Positions 24,076 to 36,404 of a DNA stretch of 64,000 nt are shown here, piece by piece. The stretch comes from Ficedula albicollis. Lineage: Eukaryota > Chordata > Aves > Passeriformes > Muscicapidae. A model generated the notes under the pieces. The model worked only from the letters and a program-made list of their open reading frames with translations, searched no databases and was not told the DNA's origin. The position numbers were made by a program, and so were the translations under genes. Positions within the stretch are counted from its first letter, which is position 1, and each line of letters opens with the position of its first letter. The stretch spans positions 108,395,432 through 108,459,431 of the forward strand of contig NC_021673.1 in the NCBI RefSeq assembly GCF_000247815.1, written 5' to 3'.

Positions 24076-24757
24076 CAAATCATGGAACCATGAAACACCT
24101 TGGGTTGGGAGGGACTTTCAGATATTATCTAATCCATCTCCTCTGCCATAGGCCAGGACCATCTTTCACTGGATCCAGTTACTCCTAACCTCATTCAACC
24201 TGACTTTGAATGGTGATGGGACATTGACAGCTTCCCTAGGAGACACATTCCAGCATCTCACCAACTTCATCATAAAAAAGCTCTTCCTTATATCCAATCT
24301 TAACCTAACAGCTTTCAGTTTAAAACTGTTGCCCCTTGTCCTGTTACTAAGGACCCTGATAACTAGTTTGTCCCTGTCTTTCTTACAAACCCTCTTTAAG
24401 TACTGAAGGGCTGCTCTAAGGTATCACCAAAGCCTTCCCCTCTCCAGGTGAACAACCCAACTGTCTCAGCCTCTCTTCACAGGAGAGATGCTCTCTCCCT
24501 CTGATCATCTTCACTCTCCTCCTCTGGACTCACCCAAAAGATCCATGTCTTTCCCTTACCATGGACCCCAGAGCTGGATGCAGCACCCCAGCTGGGGTCT
24601 CACCAGAGCAGAGCAGAGGGGCAGAATCGCAGCCCCTGACTTCTTGGGTTTTGTGCAGCCCAGGATGTAGTTGCCCTGCTGGGTTCTGAGTGCATGTTGC
24701 TGGCCTGTGTCCTCTGTTTCATCCATCAGCATCCCCAGGGCTGTTCTCAAATCAATT
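24076..24757 (-). mobile_element. CR1 LINE 3' end
   Basis: About 680 bp of antisense CR1. It opens with degenerate terminal octamers and the GGGTTGGGAGGGACTTTCAG block that is the complement of the CR1 3' end. It then runs through the standard 3' UTR and the end of ORF2. On the minus strand near 24560-24700 the reading LPLCSALVRPQLGCCIQLWG matches CR1 [21 protein letters not shown], and NYILGCTK matches NHILGCIK. The copy is 5' truncated, as most CR1 copies are. Stops and substitutions make it inactive, but it is much better preserved than the copies at 8.7 and 19.3 kb. Confidence 0.95.
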
Positions 24758-24825
24758 TTCTAATTAATAAATTAATGAATTGGTCAATCAATCAACCAAC
24801 CTTTTAATCAATTAATACTTGCCAC
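24758..24825. repeat. AATT/ATCA-rich low-complexity tract
   Basis: Short runs of TAATTAATAAATTAATG followed by AATCAATCAACCAACC directly abut the 5' (right) end of the CR1 fragment. Such simple sequence at a LINE junction is common. Confidence 0.75.
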
Positions 24826-26939
24826 TACCTAAATAATTTTTTTCTCCGAACAAAGTTCCTGTGTTAGACACCCAGCTGTGGTACTGTTGCTAACCTAAGT
24901 GTAGTTGCAATTTTGCTTGACTAACAGCTACTAGTCAGAGCAAAGGTGCATCCCTCATTTTTTGTTCATACTGATCCTAAGTAACTCTGTGTCATTCAGT
25001 GGGCCCAGGAGACCATGATGTCAGCGGAACAGGAGGGTCAGTATCAGCCCCTTTGACTTCCATTGCAGCACTTCTGAGATAAATTGCTGGGCTCTCAGTG
25101 GTAAACCTGGTGTTTTGATATCTGGTACAAGAAATGATTAAACAATGAGCCTGTTTCAGGCCAAAAATGATGCATGATTTGGATTGCTTCAGGACTGTTG
25201 TGCTCATCAAACAAAACAGGCATGCAGAGCCTCCATTTTTCTGCACATTTCAGGAACATGGCATGATCAAAAGACCAAGACTTCCAGAAACAGGAAGCAG
25301 TGATCTGTTAACTAATAAATTCTGGGGGCAGCTAAAAGAGTGAGGATGTAAATTCCTCTGGAAGTGCCTTTTCATGACACTGCAATATGGTCTGATCCTA
25401 TCTGTGGGTGTCTGCAGTATGAGTGCTGTTCAGGAAGAAAGAGTGATCTTTAAAAGCCTCTTCTGAACATTGCTGTTGCGTAGGGTCCAGAAGAAACTAG
25501 GGCATGAACATAAAGGTTTTGTTTTCTTGGTGCAACCATTCTGAGAAAAGTAACAGTGATATTAATTGGGGTTGTATTTGATCATATTATTGTGTGAACT
25601 TTCATTAGTTCTGATTCCAGGGGGCAACACATAACCGTAAATTTTTACAACTGGATCAGATTGGTTTGCAATTTGGGAAACAAATGCTCTAAAATACTTT
25701 CTCTAACCACACAAAAAAAGGAAAAAAGAGAAAGGAGTTCATTGTCTACTTTGCTTTTCAGTTTTTCTATGCATTTTTTAGCAGTCTCAAGATAAATAAA
25801 TGCATCTAAAGGATGAGGAAGTGCATCATCACAAAAGGGCATGATCACAGGGCTGCCTGCCTTGGCCGTGAGGTATAAACCATACTAATCATATGAACTT
25901 CTAATAACAAGACAAAGTATTTTCCTCCTCCTCCATACAGTGACAGAGCAGAAGTTGTTCCTCAGTTTTTGATAGAATGGCACACATTCCTCCTAACACT
26001 AAACCTTGTTTTCACATTTCTTTCATCTGGTATGAGCCCTCACCTAAGAATCTCACAGAAGAAGACATTTAAGGCAGCCTGAAAACATCCATAAGAGGTG
26101 TAGGTCTAGTCTATATAGCACGGTGACACTGACCTCCCAAATTAAACCTGTAACCCCAGTTCAAATGCATGGTGACACCACCAAGCTCAACCGGGCAAAA
26201 CTGTGGGAGACAAACACAGCTGCATTGGCTGCTCAGTACATTTCTCAGGACCAGACTGGTTTTGGCTGGGAAGATGCAGGTCTGACTTAAGGCTCTTGCA
26301 AAAGGCAGCACCAGAGCACCACAGTCCCTCTGAGTGACGTACCAGATCAGTTACTTGTTCAGTACTGACTCAGAAATAAAGTAGAAGTCACCTCCTGAGT
26401 AATCAACCCCACATCCTGAGGGATGTAATTGTATAAATCCTCTGAGATTTCCCAGGAGCTTTTTTTCTCACTTTTCAGATGTGAGATGTCCCTACCTGAG
26501 GAATGATGTATCTGGGCTGGTGGCAGGTGGTCTGCAGGCAAGGGGAGGAAAATTGGCACTAGCAGAAGGACTTGGACACATCCTGCACCAGCATCCACAG
26601 GCTATGACAGCTTCTGCCTTTCCCCCAGCCTGGGCAGCAAATCCCATTTCCTCAGTGGGAGCCCAGTGGTGAGGCAGGAGAGGCAGGTGGAGTGCCTGAA
26701 ATCTCCTACAGAGGGGATTGCAGATGCTTGAAGGAGAACATAAAGTTTCTTTATGCTTTATTTAGTCATGAGGTTTCAGAGCTGGCATGCTCTGAAGTTG
26801 GGATATTTAGCTGTGAAAGAGGTGAGACCCGGCATGACCCTGGGGGAACGAGGTTTGAGGAGACACAATTTGCTGCAGGGCTGGTATGGCTATAGGCACC
26901 TTCCTCTTTGATGGATAAGCTTCCTTGCCCTTCCTGGCT
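24826..26939. other. non-coding stretch
   Basis: About 2.1 kb without a recognised gene or repeat. Frames of 60-84 codons are chance-like. Confidence 0.45.
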
Positions 26940-27065
26940 TTTTGGAGGGTGGGTTCTTTTGAGGTTTTGTTTTTTTTTTTGGTGCATTTTGGGGTTTTTG
27001 GAGAGTAGGGTTTTTTGTTTTGGTTTTGGTTTTGGTTTTTTTGTTGGTTTTTTTTTTTTTTGGTA
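26940..27065. repeat. G/T-rich low-complexity tract
   Basis: T runs alternate with G pairs and triplets, including three TTTTGG units near 27018-27040. The complement gives the lysine-rich frames KKKKTNKKTKTKTKTK at 26890-27123, which are translations of the tract only. The spaced GG and GGG runs could form a weak G-quadruplex. Confidence 0.85.
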
Positions 27066-27145
27066 GGTAAAAAGACCAGGTGTCACTGTCAGGCCAGACC
27101 ACTTCTTCAGCTAAGGAAAACAACAGTAAAAGGGCATTTCATGTA

Positions 27146-27497
27146 GAGGGGAGACCTCTTTGTGGTTTTCAACATCCTCAAGAGGGAAAGCGAAGGGACA
27201 GGTACCAAGCTCTGCACTGTAGTGACAGTGACAGAACTCCAGGAAATGGCATGCAGCTGAGTCAGGGGAGGTTTAGGCTGGGTATCAGAAAAAGGCTTCT
27301 CACACAGAGGGTGGCTGAGCACTGAACAGGCTCCCCAGAGAAGTGATCACAGCACCAAAACTGGCAGAGTTCGAGAAGTATCTGGATAACACTCTCAGGC
27401 ACATGGTGAGATTTTTGGGGTGTCCTGTGCAGGGACAGCAGATGGACTCTATAACCCTGATGGGTCTCTTTCAGCTCAGCATATGCTATGATTCTAT
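27146..27497 (+). mobile_element. CR1 LINE 3' end
   Basis: About 350 bp of sense CR1. It begins at AGGGGAGACCTCTTTG and continues through GGGGAGGTTTAGGCTGG, CAGAGGGTGG, GAACAGGCTCCCCAGAG and TGGGGTGTCCTGTGCAGGGA, ending in the octamer-like tail ATGCTATGATTCTAT. This follows the CR1 ORF2 end and 3' UTR closely. It is 5' truncated and inactive. A G/T tract lies about 80 bp to its left. Confidence 0.95.
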
Positions 27498-27956
27498 AAT
27501 TACATGATAATAAACAGGTCCTTCACTTTTGTCTTTCAGAATACAGCAGGACTTTTTTTTTTTTTTTTTTGCAGCTTTATATGGAAAAACTATAATGTAA
27601 CGGAAAAAAGTCCTAAATAATTAAAGAAGCGTGTCATAAACAGTTTGTAGCCTGGTCCAGCAGCATGAATTAAAGACCTTACATAAAAGAAAAAAACTCA
27701 GTTACGTAGAAAGAATAGAAAAGTTGAAATAATCTCTCTACAATCTTGAACTACGCATTTGTTATATGGTTTATTAATTAGGGATTTTCAAGATTTTTTA
27801 GCTCCCAAGAGTCCCTACAGCTTCTGCAGTCAGAATCAAGCTCTATTTTAAGAAATAATTAACTATGAGACAACCATAAAACTGATGTATTTCCTTGTTC
27901 AGTACACAAATAGAGTTATTCAGTTCTCAAAACATAAGATGAATTTGTTTTCCTGT
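27498..27956. other. AT-rich spacer with an 18-T run
   Basis: AT-rich sequence between a CR1 3' end and the hairpin. A T18 run lies at 27553-27570. No gene recognised. Confidence 0.5.
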
Positions 27957-28056
27957 GGACATTTTAGATGGTAGCATAATGATAATTATATTTTAACTGT
28001 ATAAAAAAATACAATATAAAAATAAAATTATCAATATGGTACCATCTAAAATGTCC
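27957..28056. repeat. 100-bp near-perfect inverted repeat (hairpin)
   Basis: GGACATTTTAGATGGTA at 27957-27973 is exactly the reverse complement of TACCATCTAAAATGTCC at 28040-28056. Pairing continues inward with few mismatches: GATAATTATATTTTA on the left pairs with the complement of TAAAAATAAAATTATC on the right. This gives arms of roughly 46 bp around a short A-rich loop near 28003-28009. Pairing stops abruptly at both outer ends. A MITE-like non-autonomous DNA element, a long hairpin RNA gene or a pre-miRNA are possible. No clear target-site duplication is visible at the ends (CTGT on the left, TAAG on the right), and I do not recognise the family. Confidence 0.85.
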
Positions 28057-28789
28057 TAAGACTGAAATCCTCTCATTATTGCTACTGCTGTTTTACTAAT
28101 TCTATGTATTCTTTTCAGAGGAGAGGATGACTGGCTGTGTGAGAAAGACTAAGGCAGCACAAAAATATAAGAAAGATATCCAAGGAAAAGGAGACAGGAG
28201 AATACCCAAGCAATGTTACAGGCTTGGTGCTGTCTGTACATTTTGTCATAGTTTCTCCCTCTGCAGAACAGTACCTGCCCTCACTGACCACAAGAGACTT
28301 TACTCAGGAGGATTAGAGATGACGAGTACATGAGCAGCTCCCTCGCTCTCAGGGTGCTGCTCTGACAGCTCTCCCTCCCTTTTCAGCCTCACTGCCAGCA
28401 GATTTCCATGAGAAAACTCTGGTTTGGCCAAGAGCATCAATTCCACCAGAAACACGGAGAGAAGCCACGGTGGGTGTCCAGCCCCTCCTGCATGCAGCCT
28501 GCCTGCCTCCCTGCAGCCCCAGTGCCACACCAGTGCCTTGACTCCACAGTGCTTTTAAATTTAAATTTCCCTGGAAATGCTGGGTTACGGAGTTTAAAAT
28601 TTTAAAAGGAATCTTTCTCCTGCATTATCATTTCAAACTATTGCATTTGGGATGTTTAGACCTGAGCTGGACAAAAAGTATCAGTACCCAGACACTTGGC
28701 AAACAACAAGAATTTCAATTTTGTCACACCGGTAAGACCAGTGATAATTCTTTAAATCACCAGTTGACTGTTACTTGAAAACCACTGTA
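28057..28789. other. non-coding stretch
   Basis: No gene recognised. Frames at 28127-28333 (+) and 28300-28530 (-) overlap on opposite strands and match no known family. Confidence 0.45.
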
Positions 28790-28838
28790 TCATAGAATTC
28801 TTTAGGCTGAAAAGATCTCTAAGATCGTTGAGTCCACA
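28790..28838 (-). mobile_element. short CR1 3' terminal fragment
   Basis: About 49 bp matching the complement of the CR1 3' end: an ATCATAGAATTCTTTAGG start, then GATCTCTAAGATCGTTGAGTCC, as in the CR1 3' UTR. It is severely 5' truncated or eroded. Confidence 0.7.
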
Positions 28839-30156
28839 GGTACACAACAAGGTGTACAACAAGCTGTATATGAAAAAAAGGCATGCTGTTTATTGTAAGA
28901 TAAATTAATCTATTCAGGTTTACTGTTTTGAGAATGTTTCAACCATCCTGAGATGTGTAAATGACTCCCCTGTGAATCTGCTTCCAAATTAAACTAACTA
29001 AATTGAAAACTGAGCTCCTTCCCCACTTACACTATAGATGCTTTTGTTTTTCTTAATTCCGTTGGCTGTTACGTTATAGTCTCAACCAGCATCTCCCAAC
29101 TGCCTCACTGAGAATAACTGAATTTATTATATAATCTCATCTCCCTTTCCAAAAAATTCAAGATCAGTCTCAGGGAGCAGTCCTCTGAACTTGGCAGACA
29201 CTCGTGTGGGAAAGTCTTTAAACAAAAACAAAATTGTTTATGTGCTGGGAGAAGGAGCTCCGCGAGAAGATAACGTGTGCCGTGAGCCAACACTGCCCTC
29301 AGCAGCGGAGCTGGGGAGGCTCCCACTGTGCAGTGCTGAGCTGCTGCAGCCCCTCCTGCAGCTGCCCCCTCCACAGCCACCCCCAGCTCCTGCTGGGACA
29401 GCTTTTGCATCAGGGGAGGGGCACACTGAGCAAAACAGGCGGCCAAGAATGCCTGAAGGGTGAGATGGATTCGTGCAAAGTCCCTTTGAATTTGTGGACT
29501 TAGAGGACATTCATATAAGACTTAATAATAATTTCCTCAGAAATTATTTCAATTTGTAGCACCATTGGCTTCCCATAAGGTTTAATCACAAATCTTGGGA
29601 ATTTTCTTACTTGCAATCTAATCCCAGTTCTGACAGGACACACAGTCAAATTTTCTGGATGGAAAAAAGCCTGGACTTACTCAATGTGCCGGCACAAGAG
29701 GAATCTCCCAGTCAATTCCCACAAAAGTGGTGTTTAAGGACTTTCAAAATGTGTCTGTGTGATCTACTACACTGAATTAGTTAGTCCTAGGGATCTAGAT
29801 AACGGGTATTTTCCCAAATATGCACATTATTACCTCTTCTGGAGAGAAAATTAAAGAAGTGTGCCCTTGTGACATGACTGAGAAAAGATGACCCTGTCCT
29901 GTGCTAGCAGATGAACCTTTTCTACTGAAACCACCAGGTACCTGCTGCTGAGTTGTGGCACAGAACACCAACACAGCAACCTTGCACATACCTGGTCAGT
30001 GAGGTAAACAGAAGGGTAGTTTTGCCCCAGGTAGTTTTGCTTACTTGAAACAGAGGAGTAGGGTTAGCAGGCAGGGGGGGATTTGCTAGACACGAGGACT
30101 ATTTTTGCCTCTTGCATGCAGATGTCAAAAGGCATTGCAGTTTCAGGGCTGTGCAG
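28839..30156. other. non-coding stretch with a moderately GC-rich segment
   Basis: About 29240-29420 is richer in G+C and has a few CpGs (CTCCGCGAG, CGTGTGCCGTG). Overlapping frames on both strands read low-complexity Pro/Gly/Ser. No CpG island of convincing size and no recognised gene. Confidence 0.4.
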
Positions 30157-30444
30157 CTGTCTCAGGTCACTGCTGTGACTGCAGGGTACAGATATCCTCT
30201 GTCCCTCAGGTTAGGTTTCCTATCTGGTTAACAGCAGTAGAGGCATAACTTCTGAATGATGTGATGTGATGAGTCTCAGGTATACAGATGTCACAGCAGT
30301 CACTGCTGTGACTGCAGGGTACAGATATCCTGTCTCAGGTCACTGCTGTGACTGCAGGGTACAGATATCCTCTGTCCCTCAGGTTAGGTTTCCTATCTGG
30401 TTAACAGCAGTAGAGGCATAACTTCTGAATGATGTGATGTGATG
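30157..30444. repeat. nested direct repeat, 173-bp offset
   Basis: A block of about 115 bp starting CTGTCTCAGGTCACTGC at 30157 recurs at 30330 and appears identical. The spacer (30272-30329) carries a third partial copy, so CACTGCTGTGACTGCAGGG is present at about 30168, 30301 and 30341. The block ends in short GATGT repeats. The structure suggests two successive duplications. Confidence 0.93.
30291..30311. repeat. 21-bp palindrome
   Basis: TCACAGCAGT and ACTGCTGTGA are perfect 10-bp inverted arms around a single C. It sits at the junction of the partial repeat inside the nested duplication and may mark the rearrangement point. Confidence 0.9.
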
Positions 30445-33400
30445 TGAAGAGCTTTATATGAGGAAGAATTACAAGAATCTAAACCTAAATAGTCAAAACA
30501 GTCAAAATTTTTATTCCAAGGGACAACAACTGAACATTTTCCAAAGAAAACCATATCTTCTTTGATTAGGTTTTGCTCCACTCTTGATTGGTCTTCAGTT
30601 GTGAGAGAAGCTGATCTGCTCAAAATGTTGTGTGATCTGGAAACACGTTTGTCTGACCTGCATGTGGGTGGTCCTTCAAGGTTGTGGCACTCAAAGAGCC
30701 CATAAAGAGTTCAGTGAGAAAACATGGAACTTTATTGTGAGCAAAATACAGGTGTTTCCCAAATCTAGCTATCCATTAACACACTTGTCATGGAGCTTTA
30801 TAAGGAATCCAATTCAACTGCAAAGGCAGTTCCCTAAATATGAATCAAATCTATCAGAAACAAAAGTGGAGTTGATAAGCAGTGGAAGGTATGAAAAAAG
30901 AGAAAGCACTTGCCTGGAAAAAAACCCCAGTATCCAAGAAAATCCATTTTATCTGTTGTCCAAACAACCATAAGTTCAGATGCTCTGAACATGACACAGA
31001 GGAGTGACACAGCCAGGCTGCCTTGACAGAAACTCAAAATACCCAGTTTTCCAAGCCTCTTACAGTCATCACTAGTGTCACACTGATACTCTCCAGATTA
31101 TCCCTGCATGAGTGTTCCAGAGCCACCACTTCACAGGGAGCCAACACCTGTGTGTGCTAAGATCCATTGGACAGCATCACCTGAGGATGGTACATCTGCA
31201 AGAAAGGAGATATCTTAATTAATGAATTAACAATGTTGATGCATGAGACTGCCACAGCAAAAAGGCCCAGAGACATCTTGTGTATTCAGTTGTATAGAAC
31301 CTGGAAACTAAGGGATTGGAAGGAAATCACAGAGCACCTTGAAGTCACTGCTTTTGTGGAGAACTGTGCCAAAAGTTGTGGCACTATGGAGCCTTTATCC
31401 CAATGTGCTGCCTTGCACCATGATGCATGTTTGGTTTGCACTCAAAGCAGAGTAAAACAGAGCCTAGTTTCCCACTGGATACCCTTGCTTATCTTCCCTT
31501 GGCTGCTAAACACCTTGACTTGTGGGTTTCAGTGCAGTCACACTCCCAGCAAGCTTCACAGCTAGGGGACAAGCATGGCTGGGACCATGGGCTGTGACAA
31601 GTATAGAAGGAGGAAAAAAAGTTCCTTTCCTTTCCCGTGGAGTGAGGGGAAACCCAGCAAAGGGATTACGAGGGTGTGAGTCACTGTGTGCCTCCTGCAT
31701 GACTCTGGGGACAAGGCGGCCTCTTGTTCCGGGGCTGGGGCAAAGTCACAGCTTCGCCTGTTATTATTGTTAGTCACAACCCCAGCTATACAAAGTCCAG
31801 CAGAAACCACTCTTGCAAATGCCTCAACCTGAAATGTAAAATAAACACTAGGAAAATAGCTGCTACTTGCTTTCTCTAAATATACCCTTGAGGCCAGATC
31901 TGCTTCCACTGAAGTCAAGTCCAGTTTTGCAATCAGCAGCAGGGGAAGTGAGATCCAGCCCTTTATTTGGAAAGATGTTAATTGTCAAATTGCAGTTTTA
32001 ATTTGTCACCAAGGCAGGGGTGTGATAAGACATTTTGGTTGCTGCTATAAGTAGCTCTGAGAATTTTCGGGGGCTGTTGTAGGTGCCAAAGACTTTGTGA
32101 CATCCTGGCATGGCAAGGAAGGGATTCTGTGACTCTGGCATATGTCCTTGCTACAGGGAGGTGAAGAAATCCCTCTGGTCCCCTTCTGAACGCCAAGGAG
32201 AGGCATAACTGGGTCTGTGAAGCTGCAAGAGGAGTGGGCACAGAAAAACAGGAAGGTTGAAAGCTATAGGTCAGCTTCATTCAGTGATCTTATCAATATT
32301 TCCAGTGACTCATCTGTGATTTTTTTTGCATTTGAGATTTTTTATGATGTATTCACTTCCTTCATTACCGTATAAAGGGGGGAATTTCAGCAGGAAAGGT
32401 GGAAATGTGCTAAGTTAAGGCAGTTAGAAAAACATAAGTGTTTTTAGCTTCAGCAAGCTGCTGGGTCAAATCCTCCCACGCTCTTGGAGTTTCCCAATGT
32501 AATGGACTTCATTTCATGGGGGTATATGCTGGATTGTGTTGGCAGAATGGATGACACTGGCCCTAGATGATGACTTCCCAAGAACTGTGTTTCTGTGATA
32601 AGCACATTTCTGCTCATACACATCATCCACTGCGTATCCAACATAGTTCTAATTGCTGTGGTGTCACAGCTAGAGAATTTTGAGTTGTTACTGGACCCCA
32701 CCTGGGAAGCAGGGCCAGAGGAAGTCATGAGAGGGAGAAAGGGACTTCTACATTTCCATGTTTCAACTCAATAGGTGCTTAGGACAAACTCTGGGAGGCA
32801 TCCAGAGCTGGAAGCACAGAGCCACTCCTGAGAACAGCTCAGACACAGCCTGTATGTCTTCTAGCACGTTGCACATATTGAAAGTGAAGACTGGTCAGCT
32901 TTGTGATTGACTCCAGAAAGAGTCAACGTAAGTTTAGCCAGACTTATTAGCTCTAATTCAGCCCTGGCTTTGCCAGAGACAACCTGCCGTTTGCACAATC
33001 TCTTAGGTATTTCTGGACTCTGCTCCAAGAGGGTGTATTAGCTAATGTGCAACCCAAAGTATGTTTGCAGCACTGCAACCACTAGGATAAATTTTGCTGG
33101 AGCCGGGGCATACTTAGGTGTTGCCACACAGAGTTCACTAAAGCTTTGGACTGGATCCTGGAACATTGTGCTTGAGCACATGAGTACAGATGGACCCCCT
33201 TGCATGGTGCCAGCTAAGTGTCAGGGCCTTTGCAGCACACTTAATCCACAACCTGGATAAACTGCTTTTGAATAATTGAGAATTCATTGTACACCCACCT
33301 AGCACCTCTCTTTTATGGCAGGATAAACACTTCTCCATAAAAGTACTTGTCAAAGTGAATTCTACCATTATGAACACTCACATTTTATATATATTTCCTT

Positions 33401-34131
33401 GATGTTTGGGGTTTTTTTAAATTGTAACATGAATCATGCCTTTTACTGCAGTTGAAGGTACAAACTCCAAACACTGTAGGAGCAGAATCATTTCACCTGA
33501 AGAGCTTACGTGGAAGTGCAGGGCACACCCAGGCAAGTAAGCAGCAGGATGCAAATCACAGCTTTTCAAAATCTAATCACAGGAAAGTGACTGCAGTTAA
33601 TCGAAGGCTTAATTTTCTGCCTTTGGGCGCTGTCCTCCAGCCCTCACGTGTCATTTAGCTGCCAGGTATTCTGTTGGGACCTAAGCAGTTGTATAGGATG
33701 GTTTACAGTTCTGTGTCTGTCTACTGAGAAACAACCTACTGCATATAAAAATATAAAATTAACAGCCTCTGAGGTAAAGGCTTTGCTTCTTTGTCCATCT
33801 AATAGCTTCGAACTAAATTCATTGTTGGAAATGCCCCAGTGCTCTGGAAAATAAAGCTCAAAAGCAGTTTGAAATCTTCAGTAGAGTCAGTGGAGCCTGA
33901 GCCTTCAGCCTGTGTTTCTGTGGTCCTGCACTTCCAGAGTCAGTGACCTTGACTCCTCAGTGCATCCATAGCACCTGAGATTTCTAATCAATGGCCATGC
34001 AAAGTTTAAAAAGTTACCCAAGTTACTTTCCAAGTTACTTTTCCAGAAAAGATGAGGGTCATTCAGCCCAGAATGACCAGGTGACGAAATCTCTCTAGGC
34101 ACCAGGTACAGCAACTCTGTCACAGCCCCTC
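30445..34131. other. long non-coding stretch
   Basis: About 3.7 kb without a recognised gene or repeat family. Frames up to 118 codons (31562-31918 -) do not resemble known proteins. Confidence 0.45.
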
Positions 34132-34317
34132 TTGCCCTCTGTCTCAAAGCTGTGAAACTCCTGTAATATCCACAAGGACCAGGAATTTCCAGCTGCAATG
34201 CTGACGCTGGATGGGTGACTCTGGTTGCCCTCTGTCTCAAAGCTGTGAAACTCCTGTAATATCCACAAGGACCAGGAATTTCCAGCTGCAATGCTGACGC
34301 TGGATGGGTGACTCTGG
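34132..34317. repeat. two-copy tandem duplication, 93-bp unit, identical
   Basis: A unit beginning TTGCCCTCTGTCTC at 34132 is repeated at 34225 with no difference that I can see. The period is 31 codons, so a minus-strand frame of 183 codons (33905-34456) runs through both copies with a repeated peptide. Without the duplication it would be about 150 codons, and it matches no known family. Confidence 0.95.
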
Positions 34318-36404
34318 TGAACACTTTGTTACAGCCTTTGTAGTCAGTAACCACCTGCCTGAGGATTGTTTGCCAATAGCTCAAATACACACCCTCTACA
34401 AATGAAGAAAAGGCACTATGGATCCCGGCTAGTGGATTCAGCTGGGAGTAAAACATCAGTTACAGGTGCATGTCATAAAAACACAGCTAGAGTTAAAGAA
34501 AAATATTAATGAAGTCATGAAAATATCCATGATTGATATAGCTGTGTTAGGGGGCTAAGAATGGAAAGGGAGTAGCAAGAGGTGGTCTTTCTCAGTTAAC
34601 ATCGTTTAAGTGGTTATCCTCAGTCTCTGCAATTTGCTGCTTTATTTTTTCTTAGTGTAAAGATTTGCTCATGTGCCCATTGCTTCTTACAGTGAAGATG
34701 AGGTAAGGGGAGAAGATGTAAACCAATTTTCCTTGAGCACAAATTGTTACAAAAACCTCTGAAAAGAGACCAGCAGTGGTGACGACCGAGGGCATGCCAC
34801 CATGTGTTTTCAGCAGTATGGTGCTTTTAATTCCTTCTGTTTACTCTCACCACTGTTCCCATCCCCAGTGAACAAAATGAAATAAATGCCTTTGTTATTT
34901 ACAGTGTGCACTGAGGGCAGGCATCAAGGTTGATTGCGGGTTCATGGTTGCCAGCCAGCCTCCCTGCTCCAGCAGGTGCCAGGCACCCTGGATTACTCCC
35001 ATCACGCCCTGCTCGGCAGGGCAGTGAGTAAGCTGATGAATTTGGCTCATTTTGTCTGGGAGGCAACTGCCTCCCTCCCTCCACAAGGAACATCCCACGT
35101 ATAATAAAGGTTTATAGTCAACCAGAGCAAGACTTCAAACTCATTCCTTCCAGATTCATTCATGACAAGGGTGGGGATGCTAGGCTGCTCAGCAATGTTT
35201 AACTCAACAAATACTAAAATCTCCAGAGCAATGGCCCTTTATCACCCCTGCTTTGTTTAGATACAGAATCAAAGACCTAGCAAGTATGTTCTGCCAGCTT
35301 ATGGTTACCAGAACTGAAAGAGAAGCAAGCTCTTAGAAGACAGAGTTTTTCATCAAAATACAATAACACAGAGTAGAGCTGCTGCAAGATTCTGGAGGGG
35401 GGCTCTGGCCTTAACGTGGAAAGCAATGCAGCATTTTCCCAAAAAGCTGATTTTTAATTAGTTATATAAAATATAGTACTTCATCTATGAAAATAGAAAA
35501 AACATGTCCTGCTCCACAAGGTGAGGAAGCTTACAAGGTCATGTTAAGGAGAGTGCTAATACATCAGACTCAAGCACCTGTAGTGTGCATATCTGAACCA
35601 TTAAGCCTGAACAGTAAGAACCATTAATGCCTATTTCTGGCTATGAGTAAAAAGGGGAATTTAATTTCTTCAAGCAAAACAGAAACTAAGCCTATCTTAC
35701 TGCACCTGAGCGAGGTCAAGGGTTCTCCATTGCAGAGGACCATTTCCTATGTCCTCCAAAGAGAACTTGCATCCCTTAATGTCAGTGCAAACAGCCAAAC
35801 AAACCCTTGCACTCTCCTGCTTCATACACCTGACATAGCTGCAGCATGCCAAATTTCAACAGGTAGGACTTTGGAGATAGCAAGCAGCAGCAAAACAGGT
35901 TAGAGAGCAGAGAAACTTGTTAGTGTCAGAAGGTCTGCAAGGAGAATGATCACACAGAACTGAAATAAAACTTTACATAAATGTTCTCAGAATTTCCTGC
36001 TTTTGACTACTCACAGAAATACTAGAGAGCAGCAAGAGGCATGGCTCTCTCCAGTATGAATTCTCCTGGATTTTTTAAGCTAGGAAATCTCACTGAACAG
36101 GGATTTAAACAGCCCACATTAAAGGAAATTCAGGGGGGGAGGAGGAGAGATCATCTTCTACTATTCTGTATGTTTCAACTGCAAAACTGATTCATGGCTT
36201 CTGAAAATAAATTTTCAGGGTTATTGTTGACAATTTAGGGTTTAGAACCCCAACTGGTTTCAGTGTCTTCCCTTTTCTGAAATAGGTCTTCTTTTTCTCC
36301 TAAAACACTCTGAACCATGAATAGTATCATGGTTTGGGCTAGCACACTGCAAGGCCCCAGCACATTTTCCATCTCAATACTTACTAATTTTGCACATTAG
36401 ACAC
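34318..36404. other. non-coding stretch
   Basis: No gene or repeat family recognised. Frames of 60-90 codons only. Confidence 0.45.

Noticed and set aside
26766..27123. Lysine-rich minus-strand frames resembling a basic nuclear protein
   Set aside because: The Lys/Thr/Pro runs are the complement of the G/T-rich low-complexity tract.
33905..34456. 183-codon minus-strand frame with a 31-residue repeat
   Set aside because: Lengthened by the 93-bp duplication; no family resemblance and no supporting context.
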